Source of the DNA: Actinomycetes bacterium
GTDB taxonomy: Bacteria; Actinomycetota; Acidimicrobiia; Acidimicrobiales; Acidimicrobiaceae
DNA: 5,311 nucleotides
NCBI GenBank assembly: GCA_021790495.1
Contig: JAJYGZ010000020.1
Location: 1 to 5,311, forward strand
Direction: 5' to 3'
The notes beneath the pieces were generated by a model. The model had not been told where the DNA came from. It worked only from the letters and a program-made list of their open reading frames with translations, and did no database searches. Positions 1 to 5,311 of the stretch are shown here, piece after piece. The translations under genes and the position numbers were made by a program. Positions within the stretch are counted from its first letter, which is position 1. Each line of letters begins with the position of its first letter.

Positions 1-1
1 T

Positions 2-562
2 CGGGTCGCTCGATGGCGACCCTTGGTTAATTGGATTCTGATCTTGCCGTTGGAGATTTGGATGTATTTCCTCTCCTTCGGTCAATTTGTCGCAGTGGCC
101 GTAGCCTGGTTCGCGCTCATGTTCACCGGGCAAATGCCCGAGAACCTCGGCAACTATATCCTTGGCGTGATGCGCTACGACCTGAGGGTTGGGGCGTATT
201 TGTTCGGCTGGGCCGAGAAGTATCCCGGATTTAGAGTTCATGCCGGCTATGTCGATCCGGGCAACTACGAGAGCATTTTGTACTGTGCGCGCCCGCTGAA
301 ACGACGGCGCCTGACGGTCTTTTTTCGCGGGTTTATGGTGTTCCCGCACTTGATCGTGATGATGATTCTGTTGATCCCGCTAGAGGTGGCGCTCTTTATA
401 GCTTGGTTCGCGGTCCTGATCGTGGGGCGCTGGCCCAAGGGTCTTCAGAACTTTTCGATCGATATCTTGCGGTGGAACTACCGAGTGGTGACCTATTGGT
501 ATCTGCTGACCGACGTCTATCCGCCGTTCGGGTTGCATCCCGGAGGAGAGCGGCGTGACTGA
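2..562 (+). CDS. Tandem DUF4389-type membrane protein, 5'-truncated by the window edge
   Basis: Membrane protein of unknown function, of which 186 residues are visible. Two copies of the same module are recognisable, at about residues 1-77 and 103-178 of the fragment. Each has a long hydrophobic stretch (probably a two-helix hairpin), then a WFA..F/IVG..P motif (W36 and W135), then an R-rich amphipathic segment ending in YPGF or YPPFGL. This is the pattern I associate with DUF4389, which usually occurs in actinobacterial membrane proteins, often in duplicate. The frame is open to the first base of the window and the codons before the TTG at 23 read RVARWRP, which fits the conserved beginning of the module. 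That TTG is therefore an internal codon and the true start lies upstream. The stop overlaps the next gene by 8 bases. The family assignment is from memory of the motif; no biochemical role is known to me. Confidence 0.8.
   Translation, partial: RVARWRPLVNWILILPLEIWMYFLSFGQFVAVAVAWFALMFTGQMPENLGNYILGVMRYDLRVGAYLFGWAEKYPGFRVHAGYVDPGNYESILYCARPLKRRRLTVFFRGFMVFPHLIVMMILLIPLEVALFIAWFAVLIVGRWPKGLQNFSIDILRWNYRVVTYWYLLTDVYPPFGLHPGGERRD
542..548 (+). promoter_or_regulatory. Shine-Dalgarno for the GTG start at 555
   Basis: GGAGGAG lies 6 bases before the GTG at 555, inside the end of the upstream coding region. It is the strongest ribosome-binding site in the window. It fixes the start of the second gene and supports translational coupling between the two overlapping genes. 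Confidence 0.75.
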
Positions 563-1205
563 AGACAACGAACGCGATGGTGGGCCGAATCGCTCCGATG
601 AGCGGCCCGAGGCGAATGGGCTCGCCGGATACGACACCTTCTTTGCCAGGCCAACGCAGCCTGGCGCTACGGTTGGCCTATCTCTCGATCCCTCGGCCGC
701 GACCGGGCCGCCTTGGCCCCGTTTAGTTGCCAACCGAGGATATGTCGCGCCACGCTTGATCCGCTGGCCGACGGTTGTTGGCGCGGTGCTCCTAGCGCTT
801 GATATTTGGCTCAATATTGCGAATTTCGCCTCGATCGGAAGATCTCAGGGCGCGCTGGCTGTCTCTCACTGGACATCTCTGCACGGAGCGGCTATGGTGC
901 GGCTCAACCAGGACTTTATCGCTATCAATAACGACCTCCCTTCCAAAGGCGGGACTCGCTCGCAGTTCCTCTCGGACTGGCAGACGCTTCATAGCGACGT
1001 CCTAGCCGATTCGGCGCTGCCGGCCCCTCCCGGGGCGGCAGCCGCGCCGTGGAGCATCATGCTTAACGATTTTGAGGCCGGCTCATCCGATGTGCTGCAA
1101 GCCGCAGCCACCAACGACCAGGCGCTGGCTCTCCAGGCAGAGCAGTTGATCAACGCCGGCGCGGCCGCCGCCAAACAGCTTGATGTGGACCTTGGCCTAA
1201 GGTGA
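555..1205 (+). CDS. Unrecognised single-pass membrane protein with external helical domain
   Basis: I do not recognise this 216-residue protein. Residues 1-70 are hydrophilic, rich in charged residues, G and P, and probably disordered. A single membrane segment follows at about 72-94, preceded by R67 and R70, so the positive-inside rule puts the N-terminus in the cytoplasm. Residues 95-216 are predicted outside and look helical and alanine-rich, with a proline break near 156-165 (PAPPG). The pattern of a W..LH/L..D repeat, then P.PPG, then W..ML..F resembles small extracytoplasmic helical domains common in actinobacterial membrane proteins, but without their cysteines. That comparison is impressionistic. 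The GTG start is supported by GGAGGAG six bases upstream and an 8-base overlap with the DUF4389-type gene, so the two are probably co-translated and may act together at the membrane. No catalytic motif is seen. Confidence 0.75.
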   Translation: MTEDNERDGGPNRSDERPEANGLAGYDTFFARPTQPGATVGLSLDPSAATGPPWPRLVANRGYVAPRLIRWPTVVGAVLLALDIWLNIANFASIGRSQGALAVSHWTSLHGAAMVRLNQDFIAINNDLPSKGGTRSQFLSDWQTLHSDVLADSALPAPPGAAAAPWSIMLNDFEAGSSDVLQAAATNDQALALQAEQLINAGAAAAKQLDVDLGLR

Positions 1206-1554
1206 GCCTGACCGCTCAGCGCAAGCTCTTGGGTCATCTGTTTCGCACTGGCAGTCGCTGACTTCTCGGTCGCGCCGGTGTGTTGGCAAGGGAATCGGTG
1301 TTCGTCTTCGACGATCGCTGGCGGTCGCCATCAGATGCAGAGGCGTTTGGCGATGGCTCACAGGACCGCGACAAAGACGGATTAGTTCGAGGCCGGCAAA
1401 ACGCCCTCAGGAGCCGCGAGTGCCTCGACGCCACAGGCGCGAATTCACAACTCGACGCCGGTGTCGATGCGCCGATATCGCGAGGCCTGCTTTGCGGTGT
1501 TTTGCCGTAGGTATTTACCGATGCCGACAAGATCCAAGACGGTACTCTGGATAG
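1206..1554. other. Intergenic stretch before proS with no convincing gene
   Basis: These 349 bases contain no ORF with family-like composition on either strand. The open frames here encode R- and S-rich shadow peptides without a ribosome-binding site, and the longest minus-strand one runs into the proS start. I looked for a T-box (no TGGNACC core), a tRNA, tmRNA, RNase P or SRP RNA signature and found none. A short TGAGC/GCTCA hairpin at 1203-1218 lacks a T-tract and is not a credible terminator. A small imperfect hairpin centred on GGTATTTACC (1510-1519) is also present. The proS promoter probably lies at the right-hand end, but no clear -35/-10 pair is visible. Confidence 0.6.
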
Positions 1555-3315
1555 ATGCGCATGACCCGCCTTGTGGCCAAAACACTCAGAGAAGCACCTT
1601 CGGATGCTGAGGCGATATCGCACCAGCTGCTGGTTAGGGCGGGGTTCATCCGGCGAATTTCATCTGGGATTTACAGCTATCTGCCCCTCGGGCTGCGGGT
1701 GCTCCGCAAGATCGAGGGGATCGTTCGCCAAGAGTTTGACGCCACTGGAGCTCAAGAGGTGCTCTTGCCTACGGTGCAGCCGATCGAACTCTGGGAGGAG
1801 ACCAACCGGACCGTGACCATGAACGACGTCTTGATGCGCGTCGAGATAAGGGGTGGCAAGTTCGTCCTTGGTCCTACCCACGAGGAAGCGGTAATCGCCA
1901 CGGTAACCCAGGATCTCGCCTCCTATCGGGATCTTCCCGCTACGGTCTATCAGATCCAAACCAAGTTCCGGGATGAGGCGCGTCCGCGCTTTGGCCTTCT
2001 GCGAACCCGGGAATTTATCATGGCGGATGCCTACTCATTTGACCCCTCCCAAGAGGCGATGCGGGCGTCTTATAAAGCCTTGTATGGGGCCTACGTAAAG
2101 GTCTTTGACCGCCTTGGAGTCGAGTACTACCCGGTAGAGGCGGACGCCGGATCTATTGGCGGGGACGTAAATCATGAGTTCATGGTTCCAGCGGCAATTG
2201 GCGAGGACTACTTTGCCCTTTGTCGCGACTGCGGATACAAGGCGAACATAGAGGCCGCTCGGCGTTCGCGCGACTTCGCCCCTGGCACCGATGTCGTTGC
2301 GCCGATGAGCGAGATCTATACCGGAGAGACTCCGACTGTGGACTCGGCGATCGCTATCATATCCAAAACACGCCCAGAGATTACTGCGGCTGCAATGATC
2401 AAGTCGATCGTTCTCAAAGACGAGAAGGGCGCCTTGGCTCTGGCGTTGGTGCCTGGCGACCGCAAGGTGAGGATACCCCCGGGCTACAAGCCGTTTGAGC
2501 GCGAGGACTTTGCGGACTACGACTTTTTGAATCTCGGCTTTGTCGGTCCGATGGGAATGGCTGAAAGAGGGATACGGGTTATCGCCGACTACTCGATCGT
2601 GGCCGGCAAGGCGTGGACTAGCGGCGCCAACAAAAAGGACTTTCACGTTTTGGATGCCGAGGCGATGCGCGACTTCGAAATCGACGAATTCGGCGACCTG
2701 GTTGTCGTCCAAGATGGCGATGCATGCCCAAATTGCTCCGCGTCAATGGAGCTGGTGCGGTCCGTCGAGGCCGGGCACACTTTCCAGCTCGGCCTTTATT
2801 ACTCCGAGAAGATCGCCTCGGCACGCTTTTCTGGCGAAGACGGGGCGGATTCCATGTACTACATGGGCTGCTACGGGATCGGGATCTCCCGGCTGCCAGC
2901 CGTGGTCGCGGAAGTCTCTCATGACAATGCCGGGTTGATTTGGCCGATTACCGTTTCTCCCTACCAGGTGCACCTGGTGGCCATTGCCTATGGGCGCGAC
3001 GCCGCGGCGGCGGCAGTGGCCGATGAGTTATATGCGAGTCTGCAGTCGCACGGCGTGGAAGTGCTCTTTGACGATCGCGACCTGGGACCCGGGGTCAAGC
3101 TGAACGACGCGGATCTCTTGGGAATCCCGATCCAGGTAGTGGTGGGCCCCAAAGGGGTAACCGCAGGTGTTGCGGATCTCAAGCTTCGTGCGAGCGGAGC
3201 TAAGAGCGACGTGCCTCTCGGCGAAGTAGTCGAGCGATGCAAGACCACCATCGCGGAGCTTTTAGAAGTTGTGCCCTGGAAGGTTGGTGGCCGGGGCGCG
3301 GAATTTGAAGCATAA
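1555..3315 (+). CDS. proS: Prolyl-tRNA synthetase (bacterial type, with INS domain)
   Basis: Class II aminoacyl-tRNA synthetase that charges tRNA-Pro with proline using ATP in the cytoplasm. The 586 residues match the usual bacterial length. Visible in order are: motif 1 region GIYSYLPLGLRVLRKIE (38-54); the THEE element (108-111) typical of the ProRS active site; motif 2 FRDEARPRFGLLRTREF (138-154); a cysteine pair C223/C226; an INS (editing) insertion from about 225 to 395, with K283 (MIKSIV) and H364 (SGANKKDFH) at positions conserved in editing-type enzymes; a second pair C391/C394; motif 3 GCYGIGISR (438-446); and an anticodon-binding domain from about 465 (FDDRDLGPGVKLNDADLLG at 505-523). 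The usual GD(R/H)EVNE-like stretch of INS reads GDRKVRI (301-307), a local divergence. The ATG at 1555 gives the expected family N-terminus, although ATG 1561 is in frame. No clear Shine-Dalgarno precedes either. A terminator follows, so proS is probably transcribed separately from rimP-nusA. Confidence 0.97.
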   Translation: MRMTRLVAKTLREAPSDAEAISHQLLVRAGFIRRISSGIYSYLPLGLRVLRKIEGIVRQEFDATGAQEVLLPTVQPIELWEETNRTVTMNDVLMRVEIRGGKFVLGPTHEEAVIATVTQDLASYRDLPATVYQIQTKFRDEARPRFGLLRTREFIMADAYSFDPSQEAMRASYKALYGAYVKVFDRLGVEYYPVEADAGSIGGDVNHEFMVPAAIGEDYFALCRDCGYKANIEAARRSRDFAPGTDVVAPMSEIYTGETPTVDSAIAIISKTRPEITAAAMIKSIVLKDEKGALALALVPGDRKVRIPPGYKPFEREDFADYDFLNLGFVGPMGMAERGIRVIADYSIVAGKAWTSGANKKDFHVLDAEAMRDFEIDEFGDLVVVQDGDACPNCSASMELVRSVEAGHTFQLGLYYSEKIASARFSGEDGADSMYYMGCYGIGISRLPAVVAEVSHDNAGLIWPITVSPYQVHLVAIAYGRDAAAAAVADELYASLQSHGVEVLFDDRDLGPGVKLNDADLLGIPIQVVVGPKGVTAGVADLKLRASGAKSDVPLGEVVERCKTTIAELLEVVPWKVGGRGAEFEA

Positions 3316-3364
3316 GCCCAGAGGCAGCTCATGAGCAAATAGACTGATTGGAAGTGTTTTCATC

Positions 3365-3397
3365 AAGCGTGGGCCCGTGGCCCACGCTTATGTTTCT
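3365..3397 (+). terminator. Rho-independent terminator after proS
   Basis: A perfect 11-bp inverted repeat (AAGCGTGGGCC at 3365-3375 and GGCCCACGCTT at 3379-3389) closes on a 3-base loop and is followed by a T-rich, imperfect tail ATGTTTCT. It begins 50 bases after the proS stop. The other strand has no T-run after the stem, so it works in the + direction only. It separates the proS transcript from the rimP operon. The tail is interrupted by A, G and C, so termination may be partial. Confidence 0.85.
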
Positions 3398-3408
3398 CTG
3401 GCGAGTGC

Positions 3409-3420
3409 TAGGCAGTGCCT
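3409..3420. repeat. TAGGCAGTG copy 1 within a short palindrome upstream of rimP
   Basis: TAGGCAGTG at 3409-3417 is repeated exactly at 4011-4019 before nusA. Here it is part of AGGCAGTGCCT (3410-3420), a 5-bp inverted repeat around a single central base, lying between the proS terminator and the rimP ribosome-binding site. It could be an operator or promoter element, or chance. No function can be assigned. Confidence 0.3.
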
Positions 3421-3437
3421 CAACGGGGAGTAGTTAA

Positions 3438-3444
3438 AGAAGGG
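3438..3444 (+). promoter_or_regulatory. Shine-Dalgarno that sets the rimP start at 3453
   Basis: AGAAGGG lies 8 bases before the ATG at 3453. The in-frame GTG at 3444 overlaps this purine run and would have no properly spaced site of its own, so the ATG is preferred as the start of rimP. Confidence 0.65.
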
Positions 3445-3452
3445 TGGTAGCG

Positions 3453-3995
3453 ATGGCAGCGAGCGGAAAAGATTACAGCGGCATCGTTGCCTCAGTGGTT
3501 GAATCGGTGGCTCCGATCGTGGCTTCGCGCTTGATCGAGGTGCTGGATGTGGAGTGCGACGGGGAGGGAATCCGCGTCACCCTCGAGGATCCCAGTGGCA
3601 CCATGGACTCAGAGATTCTCGCCGAAGTGACGCCGCTGATATCTCAAGCGATTGACGCCAATCCCGATGTCGATCGGGCCTATCCCGGCCGCTTCACCCT
3701 TGAGGTCTCTACTCCGGGGTTGGAAAGGGTTCTGCGCACTCCGGAGCACTTTGAGCGTTTCATAGGTTCGCAGATAAACGTGAAGCTCAAGCCTGGAACG
3801 AGCGGGGATCGCCGCTTTAGCGGCTGGATCCTCGGTGTCGATCAAGACGGGGTTCGACTTGGTATCGACGGGTGGGTGGCATATTCGGCGACTCGGGTCG
3901 TACCGTTGTCGGACATTGAAAAAGCCCGAACCGTATTCGAATGGCACGGAGCGGAGAAAAAGACCAACAGCGGCAAGGACACCGCCAAAAAATAG
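3453..3995 (+). CDS. rimP: Ribosome maturation factor RimP
   Basis: RimP binds free 30S subunits and helps late 30S assembly in the cytoplasm. The 180-residue product has the two-domain RimP layout. The N-terminal alpha/beta domain (about 10-92) contains VLDVECDGEGIRVTLEDP (30-47), the S-x-x-L/I region MDSEIL (51-56), and the family hallmark LEVSTPGLERVL (83-94) followed by HFERFIG (99-105). The C-terminal SH3-like domain (about 106-165) ends with the typical IEKARTVFEW (155-164). The tail from about 167 is lysine-rich and probably disordered. The ATG at 3453 is chosen over the in-frame GTG at 3444 because of the AGAAGGG site. rimP directly precedes nusA with a 38-base gap, the conserved bacterial order, and is the first gene after the proS terminator, so its promoter should lie at about 3390-3437. 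Confidence 0.95.
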   Translation: MAASGKDYSGIVASVVESVAPIVASRLIEVLDVECDGEGIRVTLEDPSGTMDSEILAEVTPLISQAIDANPDVDRAYPGRFTLEVSTPGLERVLRTPEHFERFIGSQINVKLKPGTSGDRRFSGWILGVDQDGVRLGIDGWVAYSATRVVPLSDIEKARTVFEWHGAEKKTNSGKDTAKK

Positions 3996-4010
3996 TGTTG
4001 TAGCCTGGTT

Positions 4011-4019
4011 TAGGCAGTG
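4011..4019. repeat. TAGGCAGTG copy 2 upstream of nusA
   Basis: Exact 9-base repeat of 3409-3417, located 14 bases before the nusA ATG. It also forms the right arm of a weak GCCT/AGGC hairpin (4003-4015). It may be a coincidence or a shared regulatory element for rimP and nusA. Confidence 0.25.
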
Positions 4020-4033
4020 AATTCGGAAGGTGG

Positions 4034-5155
4034 ATGATTTCTGTGGCAAAGCTCGGCGGCGACTTTATGGAGCCCCTACAAGCGATCGCGAGAGAGAAGG
4101 GTGTGTCAGTAGATACCCTTCTCGAGTCGCTTGCCAACGCACTTCTGGCCGCCTACAAGCGTCGCCCGGACTCGGCTGAAGAGGCCGAAGTGACAATCGA
4201 CCCGGAATCGGGCGATATCCAGGTCTGGGCTCAGGAGCTCGATGAAGAGGGCAACGTGGTGCGCGAGTGGGACGACACTCCGACCGACTTTGGCCGAATT
4301 GCCGCCCAGACCGCCAAGCAGGTGATGTTCCAGCGCATCCGCGACGCAGAGCGCGACCTCAAGTACGAAGAGTACGCCGGACGCGAAGGCGACGTAGTTA
4401 CCGGTATCGTCCAGCAGGCCGATAGCCGCTACACCTTGTTGAACCTGGGCAAGATTGAGGCCCTTTTGCCTCTGGCCGAACAGCTTCCAAATGAGAGGTA
4501 CGGCAATGGCGCTCGAGTCAAGGCCTACATCGTGGAAGTTCGCCGTACCAACAAGGGCCCGCAGATTGTGGTGTCGAGGAGCCACCCAGGCTTGATGAAG
4601 AAGCTTTTTGAGCTAGAGGTTCCCGAGATCGCGAGTGGCATCGTCGAGATTAAGGCGATCTCGCGCGAGCCGGGAATTCGCTCCAAGATCGCGGTCGCAT
4701 CGAATGACCCCAATGTGGATCCGGTGGGCGCCTGTGTGGGACCGCGCGGAGCGCGTGTACGCATGGTGATGTCCGAACTGAAGGGCGAGCGGATCGATAT
4801 CATTGCTTACTCCGATGAGCCGGCGGACTTCGTCGCCCGTGCTCTGCAGCCCGCCCATGTGCGCGAAGTGATGCTCGATGACGACAGCGGCACCGCTTTG
4901 GTGCTGGTGGACTACCAGGAGCAACCCTTAGCGATTGGCAAGGAGGGCCTCAACGCCAAGCTTGCGGCTCGCCTTACCGGGTGGAGGATCGATATCCGCT
5001 CCGAGGAGGAGATGGCCTACGCTGAAGAGGTGGCCGAGCAGGAGGCAGAGGCTCTGCTCGAGTCCGCCAAGGACGAAGGCGAACTCCCGGAGGTCAGCGA
5101 TGAGGCATCGGTGGGCGAGAACTCCGCCAGCGAGACCGAGCCAGCTTCTGAGTAG
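4034..5155 (+). CDS. nusA: Transcription termination/antitermination factor NusA
   Basis: NusA binds RNA polymerase and nascent RNA and controls pausing, intrinsic termination and antitermination. The 373 residues contain an N-terminal polymerase-binding domain (about 12-112, with LLESLANALLAAYKRR at 29-44), an S1 domain (about 115-183), KH1 (about 185-265) with GACVGPRGARV (232-242, GxxG loop 236-239), and KH2 (about 270-322) with IGKEG (301-305, GxxG loop 302-305). The stretch ELEVPEIASGIVEIKAISRE (193-212) is strongly family-like. Residues 325-373 are a glutamate-rich acidic tail in place of the two C-terminal acidic repeats of the 495-residue E. coli protein. That short form is usual in actinobacteria. 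The start is uncertain: AAGGTGG (4027-4033) abuts ATG 4034 and is better spaced for the in-frame GTG at 4043, and ATG 4067 also fits the family N-terminus. nusA is probably cotranscribed with rimP and ylxR. Confidence 0.96.
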   Translation: MISVAKLGGDFMEPLQAIAREKGVSVDTLLESLANALLAAYKRRPDSAEEAEVTIDPESGDIQVWAQELDEEGNVVREWDDTPTDFGRIAAQTAKQVMFQRIRDAERDLKYEEYAGREGDVVTGIVQQADSRYTLLNLGKIEALLPLAEQLPNERYGNGARVKAYIVEVRRTNKGPQIVVSRSHPGLMKKLFELEVPEIASGIVEIKAISREPGIRSKIAVASNDPNVDPVGACVGPRGARVRMVMSELKGERIDIIAYSDEPADFVARALQPAHVREVMLDDDSGTALVLVDYQEQPLAIGKEGLNAKLAARLTGWRIDIRSEEEMAYAEEVAEQEAEALLESAKDEGELPEVSDEASVGENSASETEPASE

Positions 5156-5159
5156 GCGG

Positions 5160-5198
5160 ATGCGAATTCCCGAATTCGCGACGACTGGCGCGAGGTGA
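5160..5198 (+). CDS. Possible 12-codon leader ORF between nusA and ylxR
   Basis: An ATG 5 bases after the nusA stop opens a 12-codon frame (MRIPEFATTGAR) whose TGA overlaps the GTG start of ylxR as GTGA. The upstream GTAGGCGG is only a weak ribosome-binding site. It could couple ylxR translation to termination at nusA, but it could equally be chance. The encoded peptide has no recognisable features. Confidence 0.2.
   Translation: MRIPEFATTGAR
5162..5179. repeat. Inverted repeat GCGAATTC-CC-GAATTCGC before ylxR
   Basis: A perfect 8-bp inverted repeat with a 2-base centre lies in the 39-base gap between nusA and ylxR. As RNA it would form a 7-bp stem with a CCCG loop, extendable by one U-G pair. 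No T-tract follows, so it is not an intrinsic terminator. It sits 15 bases before the ylxR GTG, where it could influence ribosome access or act as an RNA-processing or protein-binding site. Confidence 0.55.
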
Positions 5199-5311
5199 GT
5201 AAAACTAGGTTTTTGCGAACTTGCGTGGTGTGCCGGATGCGCGATCATCGCGAAAACATGTCGGTCATGCATCGCTGCGATGCCAAGCTGATCAGCGGGA
5301 CCGGAATTGGA
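5195..5311 (+). CDS. ylxR: YlxR (DUF448) family RNA-binding protein, 3'-truncated by the window edge
   Basis: The first 39 residues carry the YlxR signature: RTCVVCRMR (8-16), followed by a basic segment. The cysteines C10 and C13 with the RTC.xCR context are the family hallmark. In Bacillus the homologue (RnpM) binds the RNase P RNA and modulates its activity; the family is small, basic and normally lies between nusA and infB, as it seems to here. The start is the GTG at 5195, the only reasonable start codon upstream of the motif in this frame. No clear Shine-Dalgarno is visible (only GAG directly before the GTG), and an 8-bp inverted repeat lies just upstream. The frame is continuous with nusA past its TAG, with no stop in between. 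The C-terminal part of the protein is outside the window. Confidence 0.9.
   Translation, partial: MSKTRFLRTCVVCRMRDHRENMSVMHRCDAKLISGTGIG

Noticed and set aside
23..25. TTG as start of the first gene
   Set aside because: The frame is open to base 2 and the upstream residues RVARWRP fit the conserved module, so this is an internal leucine codon.
1203..1218. TGAGC/GCTCA hairpin as a terminator for the left gene pair
   Set aside because: Only a 5-bp stem and no T-tract follows. It overlaps the stop codon.
1375..1400. GTTCGAGGCC, resembling a tRNA T-loop
   Set aside because: No acceptor, D or anticodon stems can be formed around it.
1280..1510. 76-codon + strand ORF in the gap before proS
   Set aside because: Low-complexity D/R-rich peptide, start without a Shine-Dalgarno, no recognisable motif. 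Not supported as a gene.
1234..1623. 129-codon minus-strand ORF across the proS start
   Set aside because: S/R-rich composition with no family-like motif. It overlaps the well-supported N-terminus of proS and has no ribosome-binding site, so it is a shadow frame.
2035..2712. 225-codon minus-strand ORF inside proS
   Set aside because: Lies wholly within a confidently identified gene. Long antisense frames are expected in GC-rich coding DNA.
3327..3336. 10-base palindrome GCTCATGAGC after proS
   Set aside because: No loop, so not an RNA hairpin of note. Too short to call a binding site without comparison.
1..5311. A novel defence, mobile or biosynthetic system
   Set aside because: No transposase, integrase, CRISPR repeats, toxin-antitoxin pair, nuclease or biosynthetic enzyme is visible. 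The identifiable genes are conserved housekeeping genes plus two membrane proteins.

Overview
The window looks like ordinary chromosomal housekeeping DNA of a moderately GC-rich bacterium, most likely an actinomycete (Actinomycetota). The basis is the gene order proS, rimP, nusA, ylxR (a neighbourhood also found in mycobacteria), the frequent GTG starts, a short NusA without the enterobacterial C-terminal repeats, and a tandem DUF4389-type membrane protein, a family common in actinobacteria. A lineage such as Acidimicrobiia is possible, but that is a guess from overall character and not from a diagnostic marker. All recognisable genes lie on the + strand.

Left part (1-1205): the 3' end of a membrane protein built from two DUF4389-like repeats. 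Its true start lies before the window. It overlaps by 8 bases an unrecognised single-pass membrane protein with a disordered cytoplasmic N-terminus and an alanine-rich, probably helical external domain. The pair is probably translationally coupled and of unknown function. A gap of about 350 bases (1206-1554) follows, with no convincing gene, RNA or T-box, and probably holds the proS promoter.

Middle (1555-3397): proS, a complete bacterial-type prolyl-tRNA synthetase with an INS (editing) domain, closed by a strong 11-bp stem terminator. proS has no clear Shine-Dalgarno sequence and may be read from a very short or leaderless mRNA.

Right part (3398-5311): the start of the classic transcription/translation operon. 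It has rimP (30S maturation), nusA (transcription elongation, termination and antitermination) and the first 39 codons of ylxR/rnpM, presumably followed by infB outside the window. The terminator after proS implies that rimP-nusA-ylxR has its own promoter. The nusA-ylxR gap holds an 8-bp inverted repeat with two GAATTC arms inside a 12-codon ORF whose stop overlaps the ylxR GTG start. This is the most interesting local structure seen.

I found no mobile element, CRISPR array, tRNA/rRNA gene or defence system, and no convincing new system. The findings concern regulation and two poorly characterised membrane proteins.
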